64,000 bases of DNA from RGIG3009 sp045596745 (lineage in GTDB: Bacteria > Bacillota > Clostridia > Oscillospirales > Acutalibacteraceae): contig JAZODA010000016.1 of assembly GCA_045596745.1 (NCBI GenBank), positions 88,785-152,784 on the forward strand, read 5' to 3'. The first letter of the stretch is position 1. Each line of letters opens with the position of its first letter. Below the pieces are notes generated by a model that searched no databases, was not told where the DNA came from, and was given only the letters and a program-made list of their open reading frames with translations. Positions 57,323-64,000 of the stretch are shown piece by piece. The position numbers and the translations under genes are program-made.

Positions 57323-58327
57323 TTACTCTATCGGCAGGGTGGCGCAGGCATTAAGGTCAGTTCCGGCGCGGTTGCCGGCGACAAATTCGTAGTAGCCTTG
57401 CGCGCCGACCATCGCCGCGTTATCGCCACACAGCGGCAGCGGCGGCACATACAACTTGAGTCCGCGTGCGGCGCACTCGCGTTCCATACGGGAGCGAAGT
57501 CCCGAGTTGGCGGAGACACCGCCTGCCAGCGCAATCACACGGTCCCCCGTCTGTTCGGCGGCGGCCAGCGTGTGGGAGCAAAGAATGTCGCACACCGTAC
57601 CCTGGAACGACGCACACAAATCGTGAATCGGCAGGGTCTCGCCCTTTTGCTCCGCCTTGTGCAGCATATTGATGACCGCGGTTTTCAGACCCGAGAAGCT
57701 GAAATCAAAGGGAGAGCCGTCCACGTGGGGGCGAGGCAAGGTGAACGCGGAGGCATCGCCGCTTTGCGCGGCGCGGTCAAGGTGAACACCACCGGGGTAA
57801 GGCATACCCATCGCACGAGCGGCTTTGTCGAAACATTCGCCGGCGGCGTCGTCACGGGTGCGTCCGAGAACCGTGAAGCGCGTGTAATCCTCCACGCGTA
57901 CAATGTGAGTGTGACCGCCGGATACCACCAGGCACAAAAACGGCGGCTTCAAATCGGGGTGCGCCAGATAGTTGGCGGCAATGTGTGAACGAAGATGATG
58001 TACCGGTACGAGCGGCAAGCCTGCCGACTGTGCCAGACCCTTGGCGAAGTTGACACCAACCAGCAGTGCGCCAATCAGACCGGGCGCGTAGGTAACGGCA
58101 ACGGCATCGATATCGGCAAGCGTGAGGTTTGCCTCTTCCAATGCCTGTCGTGTGACGCCGCTGATGGCTTCCGCGTGGCGGCGGCTGGCAATTTCCGGCA
58201 CCACCCCACCGTACAGGCGGTGTTCGTCGGCTTGCGAAGCGATGATGTTGGAAAGCACTTCACGACCGCCGCGCACAACGGCGGCGGCGGTTTCGTCACA
58301 AGAGGATTCCAAAGCAAGAATGTTCAT
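57323..58327 (-). CDS. tsaD: tRNA N6-threonylcarbamoyladenosine synthase TsaD
   Basis: TsaD transfers the threonylcarbamoyl group to A37 of ANN-decoding tRNAs. The 334-residue protein starts MNILALESSCDETAAAVV, has HRLYGGVVPEIASRRHAEAI and the metal-site histidines in VPVHHLRSHIAAN, and the ATP site SGGHTHIV. The ATG at 58327 gives the family N-terminus; longer frames read through rimI. tsaB and tsaE are not present in the window. It lies 4 nt after rimI. Confidence 0.97.
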   Translation of the reverse strand: MNILALESSCDETAAAVVRGGREVLSNIIASQADEHRLYGGVVPEIASRRHAEAISGVTRQALEEANLTLADIDAVAVTYAPGLIGALLVGVNFAKGLAQSAGLPLVPVHHLRSHIAANYLAHPDLKPPFLCLVVSGGHTHIVRVEDYTRFTVLGRTRDDAAGECFDKAARAMGMPYPGGVHLDRAAQSGDASAFTLPRPHVDGSPFDFSFSGLKTAVINMLHKAEQKGETLPIHDLCASFQGTVCDILCSHTLAAAEQTGDRVIALAGGVSANSGLRSRMERECAARGLKLYVPPLPLCGDNAAMVGAQGYYEFVAGNRAGTDLNACATLPIE

Positions 58328-58331
58328 ACTA

Positions 58332-58778
58332 TCAACTCCGGGTGGGATAATAACTGTATAGAATCGCGTCTTCGGTGGGATGGGCATAGAAACGGGGGCG
58401 TACACCGTCCTCCACAAACCCCAGCGAGCGGTACAACGCAATGGCAGGCTGGTTGGAAGCGCGCACCTCGAGCGACAACCGATACATACCGTCGGCCTGC
58501 TTTTTGGCAGCCTCTACCAGCGCGCGACCAACGCCCTTGCGCCGAAACGCAGGGAACACCGCCACATTGGTAATGTACGCTTCGTCGGCAACATGGTGAC
58601 AGCCGAGATAACCGGCCACTTCGCCGTCGCACAGCGCAACCAAAAACCGCGCAGGCGGATTGTGAAGCTCTTCGCGCAGTGCCGCTTCACTCCACGGGTC
58701 GGCAAAACAGCAGGCTTCCAAAGCGGCGAGCATCGGAATATGCTCGGCAGACATCGGAATAACATATACTGTACTCAT
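58332..58778 (-). CDS. rimI: Ribosomal protein S18 alanine N-acetyltransferase RimI
   Basis: This 148-residue GNAT acetyltransferase has YITNVAVFPAFRRKGVGRALV (the acetyl-CoA loop R-x-x-G-x-G) and LEVRASNQPAIALYRSLGFVEDG, the RimI signature. It overlaps the phosphatase gene by 4 nt and precedes tsaD, a conserved pairing. Confidence 0.92.
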   Translation of the reverse strand: MSTVYVIPMSAEHIPMLAALEACCFADPWSEAALREELHNPPARFLVALCDGEVAGYLGCHHVADEAYITNVAVFPAFRRKGVGRALVEAAKKQADGMYRLSLEVRASNQPAIALYRSLGFVEDGVRPRFYAHPTEDAILYSYYPTRS

Positions 58779-59206
58779 AACAATCCTTTGATATCCTCCA
58801 CCAGCTGCGGCAGTGCTTCAATCAGCATATCGCGGCATTCGCGGTAGGTGGCAAGGTCTCTGCCGTACGGATCGGGAATACCGGCGCCGGGGACGAGGAT
58901 GTTTTCGGGGTCGACTGCAAACTGGAAGGCAAGCGCCACGCCGTGCTCTACCGACAGTGCGACAAAAATATCGGTCTCGTCGGCAATCGCGTTGGTCATC
59001 TGGCGGGAGCGGTTGTCGGAAATGTCAATGCCAATCTCGTTCATCACGGTGATAGCGTGCGGCGAGGGCGGCACACCGTCGGTGGTGGCCGTTCCGGCAC
59101 CGACAACCGTGAGAGAAAGCCCCTCTTTGGCCAGTGCGTCCCGCAGTAGGTAAGTCAGCATCGGGCTGCGGCAGATATTTCCGGTACAAACACACAATAC
59201 ATTCAT
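58775..59206 (-). CDS. Low-molecular-weight protein tyrosine phosphatase
   Basis: The 143-residue protein has the P-loop VCTGNICRSPM (CX5R) at the N-terminus and the acid-loop IPDPYGRDLATY. In Firmicutes such enzymes (YwlE type) act on arginine phosphate as well as tyrosine; here the residue after the first Gly is Asn (TGNICRS), so either is possible. It is the first gene of the run with rimI and tsaD. Confidence 0.92.
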   Translation of the reverse strand: MNVLCVCTGNICRSPMLTYLLRDALAKEGLSLTVVGAGTATTDGVPPSPHAITVMNEIGIDISDNRSRQMTNAIADETDIFVALSVEHGVALAFQFAVDPENILVPGAGIPDPYGRDLATYRECRDMLIEALPQLVEDIKGLL

Positions 59207-59237
59207 AGAGCAGTCTCCTTTTTCACGATACATCCAC

Positions 59238-59266
59238 ATTATACCAAACTTCCTGCCACGATACAA
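59238..59266 (-). promoter_or_regulatory. ptp-rimI-tsaD promoter
   Basis: TTGTAT (59261-59266), 17 bp, TATAAT (59238-59243). Confidence 0.75.
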
Positions 59267-59368
59267 CACCCTTTTTACAACGAGGAAAGGGATACCGTCA
59301 AATTGCACAAAGAAAGTGCAAATAACTTGTCGGAATATACAAACTTTTCTATGAGAGCGGTTTCGCTG

Positions 59369-59397
59369 TTGACATTTTTAGGAAAGAGGATTACAAT
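59369..59397 (+). promoter_or_regulatory. Serpin gene promoter
   Basis: TTGACA (59369-59374), 17 bp, TACAAT (59392-59397). Confidence 0.85.
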
Positions 59398-59426
59398 ATT
59401 GTTACAAAGACAAAGGAGGGCTCTCT

Positions 59427-60917
59427 ATGAAGTCGAAACGATGGGTAAAAATGACAGCGTTGTTCCTGGTGTTGTCGGTGCTTCTTGCCGGTTGCGCATC
59501 GGGTGCGGGTACGTCTGCGGATAAAACCGCGACGACTGCCGGGGTGAGCACCTCTGCGTCGACAACAACCACCACTATCGAAGCGGCGACGACTACGACC
59601 GAACCGACAACCACCGCGACGACTACAACTGTCACGACGGACGAGTACGGGAACGTGATAACGACAAATGATCCGTTTGCCACAATCACGACTACGACCA
59701 CCGGGGTGGTTGAACCTACCATACCGGTTGTGCAGGGTGACAGTGGTGCGGCAGGCCGTGTGGTGGAGCTGACGGAAAGCGTGACACCGCGAGTGGTCAG
59801 CGGCAAGGATGCTACCGAGAGCCGCTTCAAGACGGCGTATGCCGAGTTTGCCATCGACCTGTTGCAGGGCGCGATGAAAGCGTCGGGCGGAGCGAACACG
59901 GTGATTTCGCCTTTGTCGGTGTACAGCTCGCTTTCGATGGTGGCGAACGGCGCGTCCGGAACGACCAAGACCGAAATGGAACAGGCGATGGGCGGCATTT
60001 CGGTTGCGGATTTAAACAAATACCTTTACGATTTTGTCGCCGGGATGCCGGTGAATGAGTGGATGACCTTCGAGGTTGCCAATTCCATTTGGATTGATAA
60101 GAAGCAAAACGTCTCGGTGCCTAAGAGCTTTTTGCAGACCGCGGCGGATTACTATGAAGCTCAGGTTTTCAAAGACACGTTTGACAAGAATACCGCAGGC
60201 AACATCAACAACTGGATTTCCGAGCGGACGGATGGGCTGGTAAACAAGCTGTTGGACAGCGACGACACAGCCGGTGCGGCAATGATTTTGCTCAACACCG
60301 TGTTGTTTGAGGCTACCTGGAGCAGCCGGTTCAGCACCTCGGACGTTGCCGACGGCGTGTTCGTTTCCGCATCGGGACAGCAGCGTACCGTTCCGATGAT
60401 GTCGAAGCGCGAGAAGATGAAGTATATCGTGATGAACAATGCGGTTGGTTTTGCCAAGGAATACGCGGGCAGCAAATTCAGCTTTGTGGCGTTGATGCCG
60501 AATGTGGGAACGAGCGTTGAGCAGTTTGCACAGCAGCTGACGGCGGAAAAACTGCAGACGGCGTTTAACAGCGCGGCGACGACGTTGAAGGTCACGATGC
60601 CGAAATTCTCCATTGAGCAGACGCTCGATTTGGAAGAACTGCTGACCGGGATGGGTGTCAAGACGGCGTTCACGGCGCACGCGAATTTCTCGGGGTTGGA
60701 TTCCACCGGCGGAATGTATCTCGACAAGGCGATGACCGGCGCGCGCATCGAAGTCAACGAGAACGGCACAAAGGCGGCCGCAGCGACGCATTACAGTGAA
60801 ATCAAAAGTGCACAGGTTGTTCCGGTAACGCTTGATCGTCCGTTCATTTATATGATTACGGACAACTCCACCGGTCTGCCGCTGTTCATCGGCTCGGTTA
60901 CCGACATCGGCAAGTAA
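59427..60917 (+). CDS. Surface lipoprotein serpin (serine protease inhibitor)
   Basis: The 496-residue precursor has a lipoprotein signal (lipobox LAGC near residue 22), a long Thr-rich linker (about 28-95), and a full serpin domain (about 130-496): NTVISPLSVYSSLSMVANGASG, the shutter segment, and the reactive loop with hinge EVNENGTKAAAATHYSEIKSAQV and the closing DRPFIYMITDNSTGLPLFIGSV. Counting from the hinge Glu as P17, P1 is Ser (KS-A), with Lys at P2. The hinge small residues are intact, so it should be inhibitory. It probably guards the cell surface from proteases. Confidence 0.93.
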   Translation: MKSKRWVKMTALFLVLSVLLAGCASGAGTSADKTATTAGVSTSASTTTTTIEAATTTTEPTTTATTTTVTTDEYGNVITTNDPFATITTTTTGVVEPTIPVVQGDSGAAGRVVELTESVTPRVVSGKDATESRFKTAYAEFAIDLLQGAMKASGGANTVISPLSVYSSLSMVANGASGTTKTEMEQAMGGISVADLNKYLYDFVAGMPVNEWMTFEVANSIWIDKKQNVSVPKSFLQTAADYYEAQVFKDTFDKNTAGNINNWISERTDGLVNKLLDSDDTAGAAMILLNTVLFEATWSSRFSTSDVADGVFVSASGQQRTVPMMSKREKMKYIVMNNAVGFAKEYAGSKFSFVALMPNVGTSVEQFAQQLTAEKLQTAFNSAATTLKVTMPKFSIEQTLDLEELLTGMGVKTAFTAHANFSGLDSTGGMYLDKAMTGARIEVNENGTKAAAATHYSEIKSAQVVPVTLDRPFIYMITDNSTGLPLFIGSVTDIGK

Positions 60918-60952
60918 GCGGAACGCTGTTGCGCCGACAAATTGATTGAATG

Positions 60953-60986
60953 ACACCCCGGCAGGTGCGGTAATCTGCCGGGGTGT
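60953..60986 (+). terminator. Terminator after the serpin gene
   Basis: ACACCCCGGCAG and CTGCCGGGGTGT form a 12-bp stem followed by TTTT. Confidence 0.9.
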
Positions 60987-61021
60987 TTTTATGCTTATCC
61001 GTACGGGCGTATTAAAATATG

Positions 61022-61050
61022 TTGCAAAGCACCTGACTTGTTGATATAAT
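61022..61050 (+). promoter_or_regulatory. Promoter of the 189-residue membrane protein gene
   Basis: TTGCAA (61022-61027), 17 bp, TATAAT (61045-61050). Confidence 0.7.
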
Positions 61051-61112
61051 GGAGAATGTAAGCAAGGGAATGGTTCACCCGCGTGTTCTGCATTGGCGAG
61101 AGGATGATTACG

Positions 61113-61682
61113 ATGAAGGTAAAGTTAAATGCTACAGCTTCGGCGTGCTTTTTGGTTGGCGCGGTTCTGAGCGTGGCGGTTTTGTTGCTGTTGGATATCG
61201 TGTGGCGTTTTGGCGGAGCGTTTTGTGACACCAAGCTTTTCAAAGATATTTTGAATTCGTCATCTGTATTCACCATCGTGGGTAATATCCTTTTGGCAGT
61301 TTCTTTGATTGCGTACCAAAAACGCATCCGGAGCGGACATCCGCTTTTGTTGATAGCGGTTCTTATATGGGTTGTGCTGAATTTTTCAATCCCTACACTT
61401 TTTGTTTTGGTGCTGGCGGTGATCAATCTTTTCCCCAACGACCAGTTCCGTGTTTCCAACCTGCTTCACGACAGGATAAATTCGTGGTGGCCGATTGTTC
61501 CGTTGCTGGATTTTCTGGCTTTCTTGCTTTTGCCGGTGCTTGTACTGGTAGAAGGCCACGGTGTGGCGCAGGCGGTTTTGTCGATTGTCTTGTCAATTCC
61601 GTCGTTGATGACTTCGGTGGGACTTTTGTTTTTCTGTAAATGGGTGACAACCGACCCATACGGCGTGAGACCGGGAAAATAA
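61113..61682 (+). CDS. Membrane protein of unknown function
   Basis: The 189-residue protein has five hydrophobic segments (about 10-32, 51-68, 77-104, 127-150 and 155-174) and a charged N-terminus MKVKLNATAS. I do not recognise it; the layout resembles DUF2975-type proteins, but I am not sure. The ATG at 61113 is chosen because GAGAGGA is about 8 nt upstream. It is monocistronic. Confidence 0.72.
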   Translation: MKVKLNATASACFLVGAVLSVAVLLLLDIVWRFGGAFCDTKLFKDILNSSSVFTIVGNILLAVSLIAYQKRIRSGHPLLLIAVLIWVVLNFSIPTLFVLVLAVINLFPNDQFRVSNLLHDRINSWWPIVPLLDFLAFLLLPVLVLVEGHGVAQAVLSIVLSIPSLMTSVGLLFFCKWVTTDPYGVRPGK

Positions 61683-61727
61683 AACATACGGGAGAACGGT
61701 TCTCCGGTGCTGATGGATGCACAAACG

Positions 61728-61751
61728 GCGGGTGCGTGAAAACGCACCCGC
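61728..61751 (+). terminator. Terminator after the 189-residue membrane protein gene
   Basis: GCGGGTGCGT and ACGCACCCGC form a 10-bp stem with a GAAA loop, followed by TTTTTTT. A second small hairpin (GGAGAAC/GTTCTCC, 61691-61705) precedes it. Confidence 0.92.
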
Positions 61752-61773
61752 TTTTTTTATGCGCCATCTTGTT

Positions 61774-61802
61774 TTGGGGGCAAAAGTGTGGCATACTATT
61801 AT
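61774..61802 (+). promoter_or_regulatory. GH13 gene promoter
   Basis: TTGGGG (61774-61779), 17 bp, TATTAT (61797-61802). Confidence 0.55.
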
Positions 61803-61829
61803 ATATGTATTATATAAAGGAGCATCCGC

Positions 61830-63686
61830 ATGTCTTTTTTTAACTCACGCGACATACGACATCGCACGCCGTTCGGCGCGGTGGCGGAGGGAACGCCTGT
61901 GCAGTTCCGTCTTCGTCTTCCGCGGGGATGGCGTTGTTCTGCTGCGTGGCTGATTCGCTGCGAGGATAACGGTATGTCGCAGTGGGATGGTATGTTCTGG
62001 GCAGGTGTGGATGAAGATTGTGAGTGGTGGGAGTGCCACTATGCGCCGCCGACGGTGGGATTATATTGGTACGGCTTTGCGGTGGACACTGCCGAGGGTC
62101 GGCGATTCCTCACGGCACTGCCGAACGGAGGGGCGGCTCTCTCGCAAAACGAGGGTGCGCGGTGGCAGCTGACCTGTTATGAAAAAGAGTTCACGACTCC
62201 CGACTGGCCGGTGGGAGGCGTGATGTATCAGGTGTTCCCCGATCGGTTCGCGTGTTCGGGCAAACCAAAAGAGGGTGTGCCTGCCGACCGTGTGATGCAC
62301 GAGCGGTGGGGCGAACAGCCGCACTGGCGTCCCGATGCGGGCGGTGTGGTGCGCAACAACGACTTTTTCGGCGGCGACTTGGAGGGCGTCCGCGAAAAGC
62401 TGCCGTATCTGAAGAAGCTGGGCGTTACCTGCCTGTATCTGAATCCGATTTTCGAATCACATTCCAACCATCGCTACGACACGGCGGATTACAGCCGCAT
62501 CGATCCGCTGTTGGGTACGGAGGAGGACTTCTGCCGTCTTACCGAAGAGGCAAAGGCGTTGGGGATTCGGGTGATGCTGGACGGCGTGTTCAGTCACACC
62601 GGCGCGGACAGTCTGTATTTCAACCGCAACGGACGGTATCCCACCGTTGGTGCGTACCAGTCGCCGGACTCGCCGTATGCCGGATGGTTTCATTTCAACC
62701 GCTGGCCGGACGATTACGAGGGCTGGTGGGGATTCCTGACCTTGCCGGAGGTGGAGGAACTCAATGAAGATTTCCTGGAGTATATCACCGGCGAGCGCGG
62801 AGTGCTCGCGAACTGGCTGACCGCAGGCGCGTCCGCATGGAGATTGGATGTGGCGGATGAGCTGCCGGATGGGTTTTTGGAAGCGCTGCGGGCGCGTGTG
62901 AAAGCGACCGACCCCGATGCGATGGTGTTGGGCGAAGTGTGGGAAGATGCCAGTAATAAGCACAGCTACGGTCATCGTCGGCGGTACTTGCTGGGACGGC
63001 AGCTGGATAGTGTGATGAACTATCCGTTCCGCGAGGCGATTCTGGATGTTGTGCGCGACGGTGATGTCGTGAAGTTTTTCGATCGCGTGATGGCGGTGGT
63101 GGAAAACTATCCGCCGCAGGTTACGCGGCTACTGATGAATTCGCTGGGTACGCACGATACCGAACGAGCGCTGACACTCTTGGCAGGGGACGCGGCGAAC
63201 GGGCGCGGGCGCAGCTGGCAGGCGGGGCAGAGACTAACCGCCGAACAGCGCGAGCGTGGGTTGCGACTGCTTCGTGCTGCGACAGTGCTGCAGTACTGCC
63301 TCCCCGGCGTACCGTGTATCTACTATGGAGACGAAGCTGGGCTGGAGGGCTACCGCGACCCGTTCAACCGCGGATGTTATCCGTGGGGAAATGAGGACGC
63401 GGAGTTGATTGCGTTCTACGAGCGGTTGGGCAACGTCCGCCGCGGTTGTGATGCGCTGCGCGAGGGTGAGTTCCGCCCGATGGATGCACCGAGCGGCGTT
63501 GTTTTATTTGAACGTCGCGGCGAAGACGAGTCGCTGCTGTGCGCGGTCAACTGCCGCGACACGGCGGTAGAGGTGATGTTGCCCGAAAGCGGCTACGTGT
63601 CGGTTTTCGGCGAGGGAAACCTGCAGGATTCGGTCGTAAGTTTGCCCCCGCAGAGCGGCAATGTTTTAATTTGCAAAAAAATCTGA
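61830..63686 (+). CDS. Glycoside hydrolase family 13 enzyme (neopullulanase/cyclomaltodextrinase-like)
   Basis: The 618-residue cytoplasmic enzyme has an N-terminal beta domain (about 1-120) and a GH13 barrel. Catalytic regions are DGVFSHTG (region I), AWRLDVADEL with the nucleophile Asp (II), LGEVWED with the acid Glu (III) and GTHDTER (IV), followed by a C-terminal beta domain. No signal peptide is seen, so it acts on imported malto-oligosaccharides or cyclodextrins. The exact specificity is not readable. It follows AAAGGAG and is followed by the rRNA operon. Confidence 0.92.
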   Translation: MSFFNSRDIRHRTPFGAVAEGTPVQFRLRLPRGWRCSAAWLIRCEDNGMSQWDGMFWAGVDEDCEWWECHYAPPTVGLYWYGFAVDTAEGRRFLTALPNGGAALSQNEGARWQLTCYEKEFTTPDWPVGGVMYQVFPDRFACSGKPKEGVPADRVMHERWGEQPHWRPDAGGVVRNNDFFGGDLEGVREKLPYLKKLGVTCLYLNPIFESHSNHRYDTADYSRIDPLLGTEEDFCRLTEEAKALGIRVMLDGVFSHTGADSLYFNRNGRYPTVGAYQSPDSPYAGWFHFNRWPDDYEGWWGFLTLPEVEELNEDFLEYITGERGVLANWLTAGASAWRLDVADELPDGFLEALRARVKATDPDAMVLGEVWEDASNKHSYGHRRRYLLGRQLDSVMNYPFREAILDVVRDGDVVKFFDRVMAVVENYPPQVTRLLMNSLGTHDTERALTLLAGDAANGRGRSWQAGQRLTAEQRERGLRLLRAATVLQYCLPGVPCIYYGDEAGLEGYRDPFNRGCYPWGNEDAELIAFYERLGNVRRGCDALREGEFRPMDAPSGVVLFERRGEDESLLCAVNCRDTAVEVMLPESGYVSVFGEGNLQDSVVSLPPQSGNVLICKKI

Positions 63687-63716
63687 AAAAATCTTCAAAA
63701 ACCACCTAAAAAAGTG

Positions 63717-63745
63717 TTGACAAACGGGATATGTGGTGGTATGAT
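63717..63745 (+). promoter_or_regulatory. rRNA operon promoter
   Basis: TTGACA (63717-63722), 17 bp, TATGAT (63740-63745), about 200 bp before 16S. The rest of the leader (63746-63951) carries a 34-codon reading frame and a CCGACC/GGTCGG hairpin (63924-63939). Confidence 0.8.
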
Positions 63746-63795
63746 AGCAAAGCTGTCGCCAAAAGGGGACGGCGAGGGACCTTGAAAATTAAACA

Positions 63796-63900
63796 ATGCA
63801 AAGAGCAGAAATTAACTACCCGTTAATTTACACGGAAGAAGAAATCCGGGCGATCGAGAAGATTGCCAAACAGAGAACGCGCAAGCGTAAGAAGAGCTAA
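63796..63900 (+). CDS. Possible 34-residue basic peptide in the rRNA leader
   Basis: A complete frame ATG to TAA gives MQRAEINYPLIYTEEEIRAI followed by a Lys/Arg-rich tail ending RTRKRKKS. The composition (an acidic helix then a basic tail) looks protein-like. An in-frame TAA 3 nt before the ATG limits it to this start. There is no good ribosome binding site at normal distance: GAGGG lies 17 nt upstream. Such a frame between an rRNA promoter and 16S may be a chance frame or a small peptide; I recognise no family. Confidence 0.3.
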   Translation: MQRAEINYPLIYTEEEIRAIEKIAKQRTRKRKKS

Positions 63901-63951
63901 GACGCTCTGGGGAATGATGGGACCCGACCGAGAGGTCGGTTCACATACAAT

Positions 63952-64000
63952 TTACTAGAGAGTTTGATCCTGGCTCAGGACGAACGCTGGCGGCGTGCCT
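63952..64000 (+). rRNA. rrs: 16S ribosomal RNA, 5' end (cut by window edge)
   Basis: The sequence AGAGTTTGATCCTGGCTCAG (63959-63978), the universal start of 16S rRNA, is followed by GACGAACGCTGGCGGCGTGC. The 5' end is placed by counting back 7 nt as in E. coli. The remaining roughly 1500 nt are outside the window. Confidence 0.97.

Noticed and set aside
59520..59720. ACG/ACC-rich repeats as a separate DNA repeat element
   Set aside because: They are the codons of the Thr-rich linker of the serpin lipoprotein and stay in frame.

Overview
The window looks like a piece of a Clostridia chromosome, probably Oscillospirales/Ruminococcaceae-like. The evidence is a moderately high G+C content, strong Gram-positive ribosome binding sites, sporulation genes (spoIID, a cwlD-type amidase, spoIIIJ/yidC-jag), a Prp protease next to an L27 with a cleavable N-terminus, remB between recF and gyrB, and mini-RNase III. 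The assignment is inferred from gene content only; the 49 bases of 16S rRNA at the right edge are too few to place the organism.

The centre is the chromosome replication origin. rpmH-rnpA-yidD-yidC-jag runs left from about 26.85 kb, and dnaA-dnaN-S4-recF-remB-gyrB-(two YcxB-like genes)-gyrA-mnmE runs right from 27.1 kb. The dnaA-dnaN gap (28449-28754) holds a DnaA-box cluster, a DnaA-trio run and an AT-rich segment, so it is the likely oriC. Most genes point away from it. The main exceptions are rsmA, spoIID, the nif3-like gene and two lipoprotein genes on the left, and the pgk-tpiA-gpmI, DacF-like/UDG, pckG and ptp-rimI-tsaD blocks on the right.

Left arm, from the window edge inwards: the start of the division/wall cluster (mraZ-rsmH, running off the edge) with a compact mraZ control region; an AEC carrier; a small membrane protein with SOS-like boxes at its promoter; a two-M16-peptidase/lgt/folD operon; an adaptor/permease efflux pair; membrane protein-cwlD-radA; gapA; a membrane protein; spoIID; a Nif3-like gene; pduL; tRNA-Arg(CCU) preceded by a duplicated tRNA 5' half; two lipoprotein genes; and mnmG-rsmG-DUF896 divergent from rsmA.

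Right arm: after mnmE come pgk-tpiA-gpmI, a DacF-like protein with all three catalytic motifs altered, a type-4 uracil-DNA glycosylase, parA-parB with two parS sites, serS, a QueT transporter with a possible preQ1 leader, two membrane proteins, rplU-prp-rpmA-obgE-mrnC, acpP, an ACT-domain protein, a divergent Xre/SLOG pair, pckG, ptp-rimI-tsaD, a secreted serpin, a membrane protein, a GH13 glycosidase, and an rRNA operon promoter leading into 16S.

The contents are mainly housekeeping: origin firing and segregation, translation and tRNA modification, glycolysis/gluconeogenesis, membrane insertion and lipoprotein maturation. I see no prophage, insertion sequence or CRISPR array. The observations most worth a second look are the layered MraZ/DnaA sites in the mraZ leader, the catalytically altered DacF-like protein, the tRNA half duplication under a consensus promoter, the paired YcxB-like proteins between gyrB and gyrA, the SOS-like boxes, and a 34-codon reading frame in the rRNA leader.
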